64,000 nucleotides of DNA from an uncultured Pelagibacteraceae bacterium (GTDB lineage Bacteria; Pseudomonadota; Alphaproteobacteria; Pelagibacterales; Pelagibacteraceae). The notes under the pieces are model-generated. The model saw only the letters and a list, made by a program, of their open reading frames with translations. It was not told where the DNA came from and made no database searches. How positions within the stretch are numbered: the first letter of the stretch is position 1; every line of letters begins with the position of its first letter. Positions 47,343 to 58,567 of this stretch are shown in pieces. The DNA is taken from assembly GCA_902595625.1 (NCBI GenBank), contig CACJQQ010000006.1:1-64000 (forward strand). The letters are read 5' to 3'. Both the position numbers and the translations under genes were made by a program.

Positions 47343-48631
47343 TTATTAAAAGGATCTTCTACCAAAATTGTATCTTCTCTTTCAGGGCTTGTAGAAATAC
47401 TCGAAATTCTTGCCCCAATGAAATCTTCTAGAGCGTGGATATATCTTTTTGCATTTTCTGGTAAATCTTTTAAGTTTCTAATGCCTTCTGTTTTAGATTT
47501 CCACCCGGGGAATGTTTTATAAATTGGTTTTATATTAAATTGATCTTCTGATGCTGCTGGCAAATAATCAATTTTTTTTCCATTTAATTCATATTCTACG
47601 CACATTTTAATTTCTTCTAACTCATCTAATACATCTAATTTTGTCAAAGCTATTCCATTAATTCCTGATAATTTTATAGTTTGCCTAACTAAAACTCCAT
47701 CAAACCAACCACATCTTCTTTTTCTAGCAGTTACAGTACCAAATTCTTTTCCTTTTCTTCCTAAACTTTCTCCTATTTCATTTTTTAATTCTGTAGGAAA
47801 AGGTCCGCTGCCCACTCTAGTTGTATAAGCTTTAGTAATACCTAGAACATAGTTAATTTTTCCTGGTCCTGTTCCTGATCCAGTTGCTGCCATTGCTGGC
47901 ACAGTGTTAGATGATGTAACAAATGGATAAGTGCCATGGTCCACATCTAAAAGTATGCCTTGTGCGCCTTCAAAAAGTATTTTTTTTCTATCAATATTAA
48001 ATTGGTCAAGTTTTAACCAGACAGGCTGGGCAAATTTTAAAATTTCAGGAGCTATTTTTAATAGTTCTTTTTTTAATACATTTTTTTCAAATATTTTTTT
48101 GCTTAATCCTTTTCTAATTGCATTGTGGTGTTGTAATACATTTTCAAGTCTATTATCTAAATTGCTTTCAGATCTTAGATCCATAACTCTAATAGCTCTT
48201 CTTCCAACTTTATCTTCGTAACAAGGACCAATGCCTCTTCTAGTAGTACCTATTTTACCTTTTCCAGCTGCGTCCTCTCTTATTTCATCCATTTCTTGAT
48301 GAAATGGAAGTATAAGTGATGCAGACTCAGAAATCATAAAATTTTCTGGAGTTACATCAACACCTAGTTTTTTGATTTCCTCAATTTCACTTAATAGTGC
48401 CCAAGGGTCGATTACAACTCCGTTTCCAAGAATTGAAACTTTGTCTTTTCTTACAATGCCTGATGGGAGCAATCTCAGCTTAAATACTTTTTTGTCTATA
48501 ACTAAAGTGTGGCCAGCATTATGGCCTCCTTGAAATCTAACAACTACATCTGCCTCGCTAGAAAGCCAATCTACTATCTTGCCCTTTCCTTCATCTCCCC
48601 ATTGTGAACCTACTACAACAACATTTTTCAT
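47339..48631 (-). CDS. purA: Adenylosuccinate synthetase
   Basis: GTP-dependent first step from IMP to AMP, drawing on the same IMP pool as GuaB. 430 aa. Seen: [19 protein letters not shown] at 4-22, [10 protein letters not shown] at about 35-44, [36 protein letters not shown], and [12 protein letters not shown]. Complete. Shares a boundary with thiD upstream. Confidence 0.97.
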   Translation of the reverse strand: MKNVVVVGSQWGDEGKGKIVDWLSSEADVVVRFQGGHNAGHTLVIDKKVFKLRLLPSGIVRKDKVSILGNGVVIDPWALLSEIEEIKKLGVDVTPENFMISESASLILPFHQEMDEIREDAAGKGKIGTTRRGIGPCYEDKVGRRAIRVMDLRSESNLDNRLENVLQHHNAIRKGLSKKIFEKNVLKKELLKIAPEILKFAQPVWLKLDQFNIDRKKILFEGAQGILLDVDHGTYPFVTSSNTVPAMAATGSGTGPGKINYVLGITKAYTTRVGSGPFPTELKNEIGESLGRKGKEFGTVTARKRRCGWFDGVLVRQTIKLSGINGIALTKLDVLDELEEIKMCVEYELNGKKIDYLPAASEDQFNIKPIYKTFPGWKSKTEGIRNLKDLPENAKRYIHALEDFIGARISSISTSPEREDTILVEDPFNN

Positions 48632-49443
48632 TAGTTTAATTTTTTATTTATAGTGACAGAGTTTAAATGATTTATTGGACCGTTTCCTTTTCCTAGTTTT
48701 AAGTTAGATTTAATTGCTTCATTAACATATTTAATTCCAAGCTCACAAGATTTAATCAGATCTTTTCCACATGATAAATGTGTTGCTATTGCAGACGATA
48801 AAGTGCAACCAGTTCCGTGTGTGTTTTTTGAATTGTATTTTTTACTATTAAAAACTTTTATTATTTTTTTATTTACCAAAATATCATTCATTTTTTTTGA
48901 CTTCAGATGACCTCCTTTTATCAAAACATTTTTGGCTCCTAAATTAATTAATATTTTTCCAGCTTTAATCATATCTTTAGTAGAATTAATTTTCATTCTT
49001 GATAAAATTTCAGCCTCTGGAATATTTGGTGTTATTAATAATGTTTTTTTCATTAATTTCTTTTTTAAAAAAATTATCGCTGCATTGTTTATTAATTTTG
49101 TGCCGCCTTTTGCAACCATAACTGGATCAAGAACTAATTTTCTTACCTTAATTTTTTCTAAAGATTTACTTACAGCTAATATAACTTCCTTAGAATGAAG
49201 CATTCCAATTTTAATTGTGTCAGGCCTAATATCCTTTACTGTAAATTCTATTTGATTTCTTATCTCTTTAGGACTAATTGCTACAATTGACCTAACTCCA
49301 GTCGTATTTTGTGAAGTAACTGCGGTAATGGCTGTCATTGCATAACTGCCTAAAGAAGTAACAGTTTTTATATCTGCTTGTATCCCAGCTCCACCAGATG
49401 AGTCTGAGCCAGCTATAATTAATACTTTAGATTTAGGTTTCAT
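48631..49443 (-). CDS. thiD: Hydroxymethylpyrimidine/phosphomethylpyrimidine kinase
   Basis: Phosphorylates HMP and HMP-P for thiamine. 270 aa ribokinase-like fold: [18 protein letters not shown] at about 9-26, VTSQNTTGV at about 42-50, [10 protein letters not shown], and the anion hole [18 protein letters not shown] with its catalytic Asp position as Thr-Gly-Cys-Thr. SAR11 strains typically need exogenous HMP, so ThiD would be the entry point. Bases coupled with glmM and purA. Confidence 0.94.
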   Translation of the reverse strand: MKPKSKVLIIAGSDSSGGAGIQADIKTVTSLGSYAMTAITAVTSQNTTGVRSIVAISPKEIRNQIEFTVKDIRPDTIKIGMLHSKEVILAVSKSLEKIKVRKLVLDPVMVAKGGTKLINNAAIIFLKKKLMKKTLLITPNIPEAEILSRMKINSTKDMIKAGKILINLGAKNVLIKGGHLKSKKMNDILVNKKIIKVFNSKKYNSKNTHGTGCTLSSAIATHLSCGKDLIKSCELGIKYVNEAIKSNLKLGKGNGPINHLNSVTINKKLN

Positions 49444-50774
49444 TAATTAATTGTTTTTTTTACAATGTTGATGCATTTTTTCATTAAAGAAAGATTAAAT
49501 GACTCACACATAATTCTAACCTTGGGTTCTGTCCCTGATGGCCTGACAAGTAGTCTACCATTATTCTTAATAAGTTCGTTAGCCAATTTAATTGCTTTTT
49601 TGCATTTCGGAGATTCGATAATTTTTTTATTTCTTACATTAATATTTAAAAGTTTTTGAGGAACCGGTCTATAAACTTTAAACATTTTGCTTGCTAATTC
49701 TCCTTTTCTTAAAGCAAATAGAGTTTCCAATGCTACCAAAAGTCCGTCTCCTGTAGTGGCAAATTTGCCTAATATAATGTGACCTGATTGTTCGCCTCCT
49801 AAATTAAAATTATTTTTTTTCATCATTTCTTTCACGTACCTATCTCCAACTTTTGATCTTTTAAAATTAATTTTTTCATTTGAAAAAAATTTTTCAAGTC
49901 CATAATTTGACATTAAGGTTCCAATTACTCCACCTTTTAAAATTTTTTTTCTTTTCCATCTTTTTGCAATCATTGCAATTATTTGATCTCCATCAACTAT
50001 TTGAGATTTTTCATCGCACATAATTACTCTGTCAGCGTCTCCGTCTAAAGCTATTCCTAAATCAGCTTTAAATTTTCTTACATTTTTTTTAAGAAACTGG
50101 GGAAATGTCGAACCACATTTATGATTAATGTTTAATCCATTTGGTTCTACTCCAAAAGCAAATACTTTAGCGCCTAGATCGGACAATATTCTCGGAGCAG
50201 ACTTGTAGCCAGCTCCATTAGCGCAATCTATTACTATTCTCATGCCCTTTAGGCTAAAATTATCAGGAAAATTATTTTTTAAAATTTTGATGTAGTTGTC
50301 GTTTCCATCTTCCAGCCTTTTTACTCTTCCTAATAATTTTGGATTCGATAATTGTTTAATGGTTTTTGTATCAATCAAGTTTTCAATTTTTTTTTCAATT
50401 TTGTCCGATAATTTCATGCCATCTGGACCGAATAGTTTTAAACCGTTATCATGGAAAGGATTGTGCGAAGCAGTAATCATTATCCCAAGATTGGCTTTCA
50501 TCTTTTTTGTTAGCATTGCTAGTCCATTAGTTGGTAGTGGTCCCAATGTAAAAATATGCATTCCTGCTGAAGCTAGACCAGAAACTAATGCTGGTTCGAG
50601 TGTATATCCTGATAATCGAGTATCTTTTGCAATAATTGCTACTTGCTTCTTTTTCTTTAGGTTTTTAAAATAAGTACCAGCTGCTAGACCAAATTTAAAA
50701 AATTTTTCACCATTAATATTGCCTATATTTACTGTTCCCCTGATACCGTCTGTTCCAAAATATTTTTTTTTCAT
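49443..50774 (-). CDS. glmM: Phosphoglucosamine mutase
   Basis: Glucosamine-6-P to glucosamine-1-P for peptidoglycan and LPS. 443 aa. FGTDGIRGTVN at the N-terminus, the phosphoserine in ITASHNPFHDNGLKLFGPDG at about 100-118, the metal loop ALDGDADRVIMCDE at about 242-255, and the sugar loop GGEQSGHI. The C-terminal phosphate loop is RPSGTEPKVRIM. Sits between folP and thiD, an order seen in other proteobacteria (ftsH-folP-glmM). Confidence 0.97.
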   Translation of the reverse strand: MKKKYFGTDGIRGTVNIGNINGEKFFKFGLAAGTYFKNLKKKKQVAIIAKDTRLSGYTLEPALVSGLASAGMHIFTLGPLPTNGLAMLTKKMKANLGIMITASHNPFHDNGLKLFGPDGMKLSDKIEKKIENLIDTKTIKQLSNPKLLGRVKRLEDGNDNYIKILKNNFPDNFSLKGMRIVIDCANGAGYKSAPRILSDLGAKVFAFGVEPNGLNINHKCGSTFPQFLKKNVRKFKADLGIALDGDADRVIMCDEKSQIVDGDQIIAMIAKRWKRKKILKGGVIGTLMSNYGLEKFFSNEKINFKRSKVGDRYVKEMMKKNNFNLGGEQSGHIILGKFATTGDGLLVALETLFALRKGELASKMFKVYRPVPQKLLNINVRNKKIIESPKCKKAIKLANELIKNNGRLLVRPSGTEPKVRIMCESFNLSLMKKCINIVKKTIN

Positions 50775-51829
50775 TTGTTTAATAAGTTTTCAAATACTAA
50801 AATACCTTGCTTAATTTCCTTAACATTGTGGACTCTAAAAATTTTTATTCCTTGTAGATATGAATACAAAACTGAAGATAAAGTTCCCCCGATTCTTTCT
50901 TTAGTGTCATAATTACCAGAAATTTTTTCGATAAATTTTTTTCTAGATGTTCCTATTAATATAGGAAAACCAAGAGAATGAAATAAAGAAATTTTATTTA
51001 ATATAATCAAATTATGTTTCAGGTTTTTTCCAAAACCAATGCCAGGATCTAAAATTAATTTTTTTTTGTATTTATCTAATTTGAATTTTTTAATTTGATT
51101 TTCAAAAAAATCATAAATATCCAGCAAAACATCATTATATTTAGGATTAATCTGCATTGTTTGTGGTGTTCCTTGCATATGATGAATTATTTTCCATAAA
51201 TTTTTACTAGAAACAGATTTAAACGAGTTTTGATCAAATTCAAAACAAGATACATCATTTATAATATCCACTTTTTTTTTGATTGCATGGTCCATTACTA
51301 AAGATTTTCGGGTATCAATAGATAATAAAATCTTTGGGAAATTTTTTTTAAACTTATTTAAAATTTTTTTTACTCTTTCAAGTTCCTTTTTTTCATCAAT
51401 AATCTTAGATCCAGGTCTAGTGGACTCACCACCAACATCAATAATATCTGCTCCTGATAGAATCATATCTTTTATTCGTTTAATAGCTTTGTTATATGAA
51501 TTAAATTTTCCTCCATCAGAGAAACTGTCTGGTGTCATATTTATTATACCCATGAGCAAATGGGACTTATTTTTTAAGAACTTTCTTTTTGCGGTAATTT
51601 TTTTTAAATCTTTTGAAACTTTTTTTTTAATAGTTGAAGGTAATTTTTTTATATTATTAATATTTATTATTTTTGATTTTACATTATTTTTATTTCTCTC
51701 ATAAATTTCGACTTGATTAAATGAAATGGAGCTTTCTCCGCACAAAGGTAATGAAAAATTTTTTTTAATTAATTTTTTTGAATTTGACCCGTAGAAGAAA
51801 TTACACGGACGGGTGTAATACTTCCTCAT
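50771..51829 (-). CDS. folP: Dihydropteroate synthase with N-terminal extension
   Basis: Joins pABA to the pterin in folate synthesis. 352 aa. The catalytic barrel starts only at about residue 92: LLMGIINMTPDSFSDGGKF, then GADIIDVGGESTRPGS, and DPGIGFGKNLKHN. The first 90 residues (YYTRPCNFFYG..., LPLCGESSISFNQVEIYER) form an extension I associate with other alphaproteobacterial FolP proteins. Overlaps glmM by 4 nt and lies 4 nt after ftsH. Confidence 0.93.
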   Translation of the reverse strand: MRKYYTRPCNFFYGSNSKKLIKKNFSLPLCGESSISFNQVEIYERNKNNVKSKIININNIKKLPSTIKKKVSKDLKKITAKRKFLKNKSHLLMGIINMTPDSFSDGGKFNSYNKAIKRIKDMILSGADIIDVGGESTRPGSKIIDEKKELERVKKILNKFKKNFPKILLSIDTRKSLVMDHAIKKKVDIINDVSCFEFDQNSFKSVSSKNLWKIIHHMQGTPQTMQINPKYNDVLLDIYDFFENQIKKFKLDKYKKKLILDPGIGFGKNLKHNLIILNKISLFHSLGFPILIGTSRKKFIEKISGNYDTKERIGGTLSSVLYSYLQGIKIFRVHNVKEIKQGILVFENLLNK

Positions 51830-51833
51830 TTTT

Positions 51834-53729
51834 TTATAATGCTGGTTTTGGTTTTAATCCTAACGATCCAAGTGCAGATGAAGTTTTGCCATCATCCTCG
51901 TCTTCTTCTTTAAAAGATCTAGTTGGTTTAATATTTTTTAAAATAAGGTCTCTTATTTCATCCCCTGAAAGAGTTTCGTATATCAAAAGTGCTTTTGCCA
52001 ATTTATGTAAGTCGTCAATTTTATCTGTAAGTACTTTTTTTGCTCTTTCGTATCCAGCATCAACAATTTTTTTAACTTCTGAGTCAATTTTTTTAGCAGT
52101 TTCCTCAGACATATTTTGCTGTTTTGTTACAGATCTTCCTAAAAATACCTCTTCTTCATTTTCACCATATGCTAATGGACCTAGCTCTTTGCTCATTCCA
52201 TATTTTGTGACCATGTTTTTTGCCATCTTTGTAGCCATGTCTATATCTGAAGATGCTCCAGAGGTTACTTTATCGTGACCAAAAATTATTTCTTCAGCAA
52301 TACGTCCTCCCATGGCTACAGCTATGTCGGAGTACATTTTTTCTCTAGTTACGGATAGCTGGTCTCTCTCCGGCAGTCTCATTACCATACCTAAAGCTCT
52401 CCCTCTAGGAATTATTGTAGCTTTATGAATAGGATCAGAAGCTTTCTCATTTAGAGCTACTATAGCATGACCACCCTCATGGTATGCAGTAAGTTTTTTT
52501 TCATCTTCTGACATTACCATTGATCTTCTTTCAGCTCCCATCATTACTTTATCTTTTGCCTCTTCTATATCTGACATTGTAACAACCCTTTTATTTTTCC
52601 TTGCAGCTAATAAGGCAGACTCATTTATTAGATTTGCTAAATCAGCACCTGAAAAACCTGGTGTTCCTCTTGCAATAGTTCTTAATTTAACATCAGGGCC
52701 TGTGCTAATTTTTTTAACATGTACTTTTAAAATTGCTTCTCTTCCAATAATATCTGGATTACCAACAACTACTTGTCTATCAAATCTTCCAGGTCTTAAC
52801 AAAGCAGGGTCTAAAACATCTGGTCTGTTAGTTGCAGCAATTAAAATTATGCCCTCATTGGTATCGAACCCATCCATTTCGACGAGAAGCTGATTTAAAG
52901 TTTGCTCTCTTTCGTCATTTCCACCTCCTAAACCTGCTCCCCTACTTCTGCCAACTGCATCTATTTCATCTATAAAGATTATACATGGAGAATGTTTTTT
53001 TCCTTGCTCAAACATATCTCTTACTCTTGATGCACCAACTCCAACAAACATTTCAACGAAGTCTGATCCAGATATTGAAAAAAATGGAACATTAGCCTCA
53101 CCAGCTATGGCTTTTGCTAGTAAAGTTTTACCTGTGCCTGGAGGGCCAATTAAAAGTGCACCTTTTGGAATTTTTCCACCCAAACGACTAAATTTTTTTG
53201 GATCTTTTAAAAATTCAACAATTTCCTCAACTTCTTCTTTAGCTTCTTCAACACCGGCAACATCATTAAATGTTACCTTGCCTTGAGCCTCATTAAGTAA
53301 TTTTGCTTTTGATCTTCCAAAGCCCATGGCACCGCCCTTACCGCCTTGCATTTGGCGCATAAAAAATATCCATACTCCAATTAGTAAAAGCATAGGGAAC
53401 CAAGACAATAAAATACCTAAAAGTGAAGGCATTTTGTCTTCTTGGGGCGTTGCCAATATACTTACGCCTTTAGAAGATAGTTTGTCTACTAATTCAGGGT
53501 AGTTTGGAGAGTAAGTTTTAAATTTTTTACCATCAGACAATATCCCAGAGATATTATTGCCTTGAATCTGAACCTCAACAACTCTTCCGGCATCAACCTC
53601 ATTTAAAAAATTTGAAAACGGTAATGTATTTTTTTCAGAGTTTATTTTTGCAGGATCTTGAAACATGTTAAAAAGCCCTACCGAAAGTAAGACTATAATG
53701 ACCCACATTATTAAATTTTTAATGTTCAT
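51834..53729 (-). CDS. ftsH: ATP-dependent zinc metalloprotease FtsH
   Basis: Membrane-anchored AAA+ protease that degrades unassembled membrane proteins and, in many bacteria, RpoH. 631 aa. Two membrane helices (about 5-24 and 107-125) flank a periplasmic domain. Walker [15 protein letters not shown] at about 193-206, Walker [15 protein letters not shown] region, and the zinc site [10 protein letters not shown]-terminus ends Pro-rich. Upstream of folP and downstream of tilS, as in several proteobacteria. Confidence 0.97.
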   Translation of the reverse strand: MNIKNLIMWVIIVLLSVGLFNMFQDPAKINSEKNTLPFSNFLNEVDAGRVVEVQIQGNNISGILSDGKKFKTYSPNYPELVDKLSSKGVSILATPQEDKMPSLLGILLSWFPMLLLIGVWIFFMRQMQGGKGGAMGFGRSKAKLLNEAQGKVTFNDVAGVEEAKEEVEEIVEFLKDPKKFSRLGGKIPKGALLIGPPGTGKTLLAKAIAGEANVPFFSISGSDFVEMFVGVGASRVRDMFEQGKKHSPCIIFIDEIDAVGRSRGAGLGGGNDEREQTLNQLLVEMDGFDTNEGIILIAATNRPDVLDPALLRPGRFDRQVVVGNPDIIGREAILKVHVKKISTGPDVKLRTIARGTPGFSGADLANLINESALLAARKNKRVVTMSDIEEAKDKVMMGAERRSMVMSEDEKKLTAYHEGGHAIVALNEKASDPIHKATIIPRGRALGMVMRLPERDQLSVTREKMYSDIAVAMGGRIAEEIIFGHDKVTSGASSDIDMATKMAKNMVTKYGMSKELGPLAYGENEEEVFLGRSVTKQQNMSEETAKKIDSEVKKIVDAGYERAKKVLTDKIDDLHKLAKALLIYETLSGDEIRDLILKNIKPTRSFKEEDEDDGKTSSALGSLGLKPKPAL

Positions 53730-53827
53730 ATATTTTTAAATAATCATTAATTATTAATAAACAAGTATACTTTAAGGTAAAATGGGTTGTAAATAAGACA
53801 AAAAGGATCCAAATCATCAAATTTTTA

Positions 53828-54845
53828 TTATTTTTCCACTTTAAGGCATAAATTCTCGCCTTTTCTAGAGAAAATGCACCCTCCTAACGTTGATCGTTTA
53901 AAATCTTTTTTGCTAAGATTTTTTATCAAATTATCTACTTTTTTATATCTTAAATCATAATAATTTTTTTTAAGTTTTTTTATAGACTCATTAATTAATG
54001 CTATTTTTATATCATTATTTAATTTCTTATACTTTTTAAAATCTATCAGAATTTCATTTTCTGAATTTTTGATTAGTTCTTTGAAAAGATTGCTTAAATA
54101 ACCATCTAATGTAGATTTACTGAAAGATAAATTCTGTATAGATCTAAAAATTTGATCATATTTTATACCACTTTTTTCTAGAGGTTTTTTTAAATTTCTT
54201 ACTTTTGTTCTTAAAAATTTTACATTTTTATTTGAAGGGTCTTTGAAATATTTTCCAAAATTCATTTTTGAAATTTTAATTAAATATTGCTTTTTTACAT
54301 CTAGAAAAGGCCTAAATAAATTTACTTGATTGCTAATCTTAGTTAGTGGTTTCATGGCAGATAAGCCTTTTAAACCGCTACCTCTAGAGAGTCTTATCAA
54401 AAAGGTTTCTACCTGATCCTCTAAGTTATGGGCAGTTAAAATGGTTCTTATTTTATTTTTTTTTACAATAATTTAATAAAATATTATATCTAACTTTTCT
54501 AGCCTCTGCTTGGATATTCTCTGTTATTTTTTTTTTATTTACGAAAATCGTTAAATTAATTTTATTTTTCTTTAGTAGTTTTTTTACTTTTATTGCCTCT
54601 TGGTAAGAATTCTTTCTAATATTATGGTCTACTAGCACATAATGAAACTTTGTTTTTTTATAATTTGTGTATGATTTTGTCAAAGCAGTTAATGCTAAAC
54701 TATCTGGACCGCCTGAAACTGCAACTAAGTAGTTTCTCTTATTTAAATTATCTAACTTTTTTTGAAAATTAAAGAAAATGTCAGATAAATCTTTAGTGTC
54801 CTTAAGACTTTTCTTAAGATTTACACTTGAATTTTTTTTGCTCAT
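53828..54845 (-). CDS. tilS: tRNA(Ile)-lysidine synthase, frame broken at an A9 run
   Basis: Converts C34 to lysidine so tRNA-Ile reads AUA; normally essential. The N-terminal 130 codons (54845 down to 54453) carry the PP-loop AVSGGPDSLAL and VDHNIRKNS, then stop at once after nine consecutive A (54456-54464). With eight A the frame continues as NKIRTILTAHNLEDQVETFLIRL and joins the rest (stop at 53828), giving 338 aa. The domain order is continuous and nothing is missing, so this is a single-base indel or slippage site. The start overlaps cpoB by 32 nt. Confidence 0.87.
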
Positions 54846-55773
54846 ACTGAGCTTTTTGTAACACAGACTTGCTGGCTTTTGGGTATTCTTTTTTAAGTCC
54901 TGAAATCATTTTACATCCTTGGTCTTTTTCACCAAGTTGAACCATAGTGATACCTAGTTTTAAAAGATTATCTGGAGCTTTTTTACTTTTAGGGTAATTT
55001 TGATATCCATCAAGATAAGCTGTTGCGGCATCAGAATACAATTGCCTAATTCTAAAAGTTTCTCCATACCAATACTGCGCGTTACCAGCTAAATCATGAT
55101 CTTTATTTTTTTCTATAAATTCTTTTAAGGCGAATTCGGCAGTTTCATAATCTCCTATCTTCATAAAGCTGACTGCAAATTCATATTGTTCTACAGGAGG
55201 TTTATTAGGAAGTAAGGACTCTCTTTCTTCTGGTTCTTGTGTGATGACTGTTTGAGCAGTTTCAACTGAATTAATCGATTGTTCCTTAGGCAAGTTTGAA
55301 GTTTGATAACCTGGTGCTGCTCCAAAATCTTGAGGTTTGGCTGAACCAGGTAAAGCTGTTTTCTTTTTTTGAGTCTTGTCGATTGTACCGTTTTCTAAGT
55401 CAGAAAATCTAAGTTGCGTATCTGACTGAATTTTTGTAACACGGTTAGATAATTTATCTAATCTAAAATTAACTTCTTCAAACTTATTTGTAAGCTGTCT
55501 AAATTGATCTTCTATTTCGTTTAATTTTAAAAGATGTTTTGTCATTATATCTTCATTCAATCCATCTGAACTGATTGAAGCCGAAGGCTTTGAGGAAACT
55601 AAATCTGATTTTTGATAAACAGCTTTTTCCAATGTCTTAAGATCCTTTGTAATAACTTGAATTTGATCAGATATGGCTTTTAAATAAATTTCCTCTTCCT
55701 CAGCCAGAACGCTTACAGAGGAGAATAAAAATATTACAAAAAAAATTCTCATGAATTTTAATTTCTTAAACAT
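54814..55773 (-). CDS. cpoB: Cell division coordinator CpoB/YbgF (Tol-Pal associated)
   Basis: Periplasmic TPR protein linking Tol-Pal to peptidoglycan synthesis during division. 319 aa. Signal peptide (best read from Met8, MRIFFVIFLFSSVSVLAEE), an N-terminal coiled coil (about 90-125), a Ser/Thr/Pro/Gln-rich linker, then three TPR-like units from about 190 (YEFAVSFMKIGDYETAEFALKEFI). It lies after pal but is separated from it by an intrinsic terminator. Confidence 0.9.
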   Translation of the reverse strand: MFKKLKFMRIFFVIFLFSSVSVLAEEEEIYLKAISDQIQVITKDLKTLEKAVYQKSDLVSSKPSASISSDGLNEDIMTKHLLKLNEIEDQFRQLTNKFEEVNFRLDKLSNRVTKIQSDTQLRFSDLENGTIDKTQKKKTALPGSAKPQDFGAAPGYQTSNLPKEQSINSVETAQTVITQEPEERESLLPNKPPVEQYEFAVSFMKIGDYETAEFALKEFIEKNKDHDLAGNAQYWYGETFRIRQLYSDAATAYLDGYQNYPKSKKAPDNLLKLGITMVQLGEKDQGCKMISGLKKEYPKASKSVLQKAQYEQKKFKCKS

Positions 55774-55800
55774 GATTCAGTTTTAATTAGATAAAATGGC

Positions 55801-55838
55801 AAAAAAAAGACCCCTTAATTCTAAGTATTAAGGGGTCT
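55801..55838 (-). terminator. Intrinsic terminator after pal
   Basis: Perfect 12-bp stem AGACCCCTTAAT / ATTAAGGGGTCT, 7-nt loop, followed on the minus strand by seven T. It lies 19 nt past the pal stop and 28 nt before the cpoB start, so cpoB-tilS needs its own promoter or read-through. One of the clearest terminators in the window. Confidence 0.93.
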
Positions 55839-55856
55839 TAATATTTATTAAATGTA

Positions 55857-56333
55857 TTAATTTACTTTGACTGTTACTGATCTTCTATTTTGAGACCAAG
55901 CTAGTGGTGTTGAAGCTGGATTAACAGGCTTCTCTTTACCGTAACTAATTACAGAAATTCTTTTACCAGAAATTCCATATGTCATTAAATAATCTCTAGC
56001 CGCGTTAGCTCTTCTTTCACCAAGCGCTAAGTTATATTCTCTAGTTCCTCTTTCGTCAGCATGACCTTCTATAGTCACATTAAGATTTTTATTCTTTCTT
56101 AAAAAGTTCGCCTGCTTCCTTAGTGTTGCTCTCGAAGCAGTCGTTAAAGAAGATTTATTTGTCGCAAAAAATACTCTATCTGGAACTCCTGAAGCTAAGT
56201 ATTTAACTGTTTCTTTTCCAGTGTATACGTCGCCATCTATGTTTCCTGATTTTTTCGCAGTAGAACATGCACTTAGTATTAAAGTAGCAAATATTACTAG
56301 TAATATATTTTTTAAATTCTTATTAAACATCAT
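55857..56333 (-). CDS. pal: Peptidoglycan-associated lipoprotein Pal
   Basis: 158 aa outer-membrane lipoprotein. Lipobox LILSAC with lipidated Cys23 after a 22-residue signal. The C-terminal OmpA-like peptidoglycan-binding domain is clear: LNVTIEGHADERGTREYNLALGERRANAARDYL. Tandem ATG ATG start with a good ribosome site (AGGGG). Ends the tolQRAB-pal cluster. Confidence 0.96.
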   Translation of the reverse strand: MMFNKNLKNILLVIFATLILSACSTAKKSGNIDGDVYTGKETVKYLASGVPDRVFFATNKSSLTTASRATLRKQANFLRKNKNLNVTIEGHADERGTREYNLALGERRANAARDYLMTYGISGKRISVISYGKEKPVNPASTPLAWSQNRRSVTVKVN

Positions 56334-56410
56334 TTTTTCCCCTGGGTTTGTTAATGGTTTATTTCAAATTATTCAAAGTTATTCAAGTGTATTTTACTCA
56401 AAATAATCCC

Positions 56411-57748
56411 TTATTTTGATAAAAGAGAGGACCAAGATGGGTCTGAGGCATCACTTTCTGTTTTAAGCCGCCTTTCATTATAACCTGTGATATCAATGGA
56501 CCACAATTTCGCAGAAAAACCCTCTCCCTGTGAACCGGCTTTAGTCTCTCTGTAGAAAACTAAAACTCGACCATTGGGCGACCATGATGGAGCTTCTTGA
56601 TAGTAATTTTCTGTAAGCAATCTCTCTCCGCTTCCATCAGTTCTCATTACTCCAATATAAAACCTGCCTTTACGCATTTTGGTAAAAGCTATTAAATCAC
56701 CCCGAGGTGACCATACTGGAGTTCCATAAATACCGTTTCCAAAAGTAATTCTTTTAACACCGCTACCATCACTTCGCATAACATAAATTTGTTGCAAACC
56801 ACTTCTATCTGAATTGAAAGCAATAAATTTACCGTCCGGGGAAAATGAAGGTGAAGTGTCTATTGAGGAATGGTCGGTTATCCTTTCGACGACTCTTGTA
56901 TCTAGATCCATTGTGTAAATATCTGAATTTCCATCTTTAGCAAAACTCATTACAATCTTTTTTCCATTAGGTGAAAATCTTGGTGCAAACGTCATTCCAG
57001 GAAAATTTCCAACAACTTCTTGCGTTCCTGTTTCAATATCAAGCAGATATACTCTGGGCATGTTTCTAAAATAAGACATATAAGTAACCATTTGATTTGT
57101 CGGATTAAATCTTGGTGTTAAAACTAATTCGTTTCCCAAAGTTAAATACTTTGTGTTAGCACCGTCTTGATCCATAATTGCTAGTTTTTTGATCCTTTGA
57201 TTTTTTGGGCCGCTTTCTGCCACATAAATTATTCTTGTGTCAAAATAACCTTCTTCACCAGTTAACCTTTCGTAAATTTTATCTGAAATAATATGTGCAA
57301 CTCTTCTCCAATTAGATGGAGTAGTTGTAAAAGCTAAAGCCGTCATTTCTTTAGCTGCTGCTAAATCCCATAGTCTAAATTCAACTTTTAATTTCTCATC
57401 TTTTACTAGAAGCTTACCAGTAACTAAAGCTTGTGCTTTAATTAATCTCCAATCTTCAAACCTTGGTTTTAAATGAGCAATATCTGGTTTTTGAACAAAC
57501 GCATCCTTTTTAAGTGGATTGAATAATCCTGTAGATCTAAAGTTATCTTCAATAATTTTAGAAATATTTTCACCTAAATTTTTTACTTTTACCCCGTCAA
57601 AATTTTCGGATTTTATATCAACATGTAAAGGAGAAATTGCGATCGGTAAGGGATCTAGATTTCCTCTAGTAATATCAATCTCAATTAAAGCTAATGATTT
57701 GCTTATAAAAAGAATATTAAACAAAAAGATATAAAAAATTTTATTCAT
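56411..57748 (-). CDS. tolB: Tol-Pal translocation protein TolB
   Basis: Periplasmic beta-propeller that binds Pal. 445 aa. Signal peptide (about 1-20), an N-terminal alpha/beta domain with [10 protein letters not shown], then at least five WD-like blades, e.g. [46 protein letters not shown] and [22 protein letters not shown]. Two nt after tolA. Confidence 0.96.
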   Translation of the reverse strand: MNKIFYIFLFNILFISKSLALIEIDITRGNLDPLPIAISPLHVDIKSENFDGVKVKNLGENISKIIEDNFRSTGLFNPLKKDAFVQKPDIAHLKPRFEDWRLIKAQALVTGKLLVKDEKLKVEFRLWDLAAAKEMTALAFTTTPSNWRRVAHIISDKIYERLTGEEGYFDTRIIYVAESGPKNQRIKKLAIMDQDGANTKYLTLGNELVLTPRFNPTNQMVTYMSYFRNMPRVYLLDIETGTQEVVGNFPGMTFAPRFSPNGKKIVMSFAKDGNSDIYTMDLDTRVVERITDHSSIDTSPSFSPDGKFIAFNSDRSGLQQIYVMRSDGSGVKRITFGNGIYGTPVWSPRGDLIAFTKMRKGRFYIGVMRTDGSGERLLTENYYQEAPSWSPNGRVLVFYRETKAGSQGEGFSAKLWSIDITGYNERRLKTESDASDPSWSSLLSK

Positions 57749-57749
57749 T

Positions 57750-58559
57750 TCACCCTTTAAGCATTTCTGTTGGATTAAAATTTAATTGTAAGTTTTTCCA
57801 CTTATCATATCCAGTTGGTGGAACTTTAAGAGGTTGACATAATCTAACTGCTCTCAATGCACTCTCGGCAAGTACTTTATAAAATTTTTGCCCAGGTCTA
57901 TTCATTCTTTGATGATCTAAAATTTCGGACTTCATTATAGTTCCATCTTTTTTTAATTGTAATTTTATTCTTACTAGTAAATCTTCATCATATGGCAATC
58001 CAAGAGGAACGCTCCAACAACCAAAAATTTGCGCTCTTAAAGCATCTTCCTGAGATAGAGTTAATCCCGTTGCAAAAGAATTTTTTTGACTACTTTGAGT
58101 CACTTTATCATCAATTTTTTTTTTAATTGCCTCTTCTTCTTTAGCCTTATCAATTAACGCAGCTATTTGATTTGTGTCAACTATTTCTTTTTTTTCAAAC
58201 TCAGAAGCTTGTCGGATTTCAGGTTTTATTTCCTCTGGATTCTGTTTTTTCTTTACTATTTGTTTTTCCTCTTTTTTTTCATTTGGAAGAGGAATTCTAT
58301 CTGGTTTTTCTTTTGCTTTTGCTGCTGGTGGTGCTTGCTCTGAAACCAACCTTTCTTCCTCTTTTTTTTTCTTTTCTTCAATTATTTTTCGTGCTTTTGG
58401 GGCATATGGTATGCTTGTCTTGTCTGTAATTTGAATTAATTCTACTGAAACTATTGGAGGTAAATCGATTGGCTCTCTAAGCATAAACGGTAAACTTAAA
58501 ATTGTTAAAAGAACTAAAACTGAATGAAAAGTAATTGAATAAATTAAACTTCTTATCAT
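57750..58559 (-). CDS. tolA: TolA-like protein of the Tol-Pal system
   Basis: 269 aa. A single N-terminal membrane helix (about 5-27), a long charged middle rich in Lys/Glu (about 60-160: [15 protein letters not shown]..., [18 protein letters not shown]), then a TonB/TolA-type C-terminal domain (about 165-269) containing [25 protein letters not shown]. Sequence is poorly conserved in this family; position between tolR and tolB supports the call. Confidence 0.88.
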   Translation of the reverse strand: MIRSLIYSITFHSVLVLLTILSLPFMLREPIDLPPIVSVELIQITDKTSIPYAPKARKIIEEKKKKEEERLVSEQAPPAAKAKEKPDRIPLPNEKKEEKQIVKKKQNPEEIKPEIRQASEFEKKEIVDTNQIAALIDKAKEEEAIKKKIDDKVTQSSQKNSFATGLTLSQEDALRAQIFGCWSVPLGLPYDEDLLVRIKLQLKKDGTIMKSEILDHQRMNRPGQKFYKVLAESALRAVRLCQPLKVPPTGYDKWKNLQLNFNPTEMLKG

Positions 58560-58567
58560 TGTTCATC

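Noticed and set aside
58172-58434. Two open frames antisense to tolA rich in Phe/Leu/Ser
   Set aside because: They mirror the Lys/Glu-rich coil of TolA on the opposite strand and have no family features.
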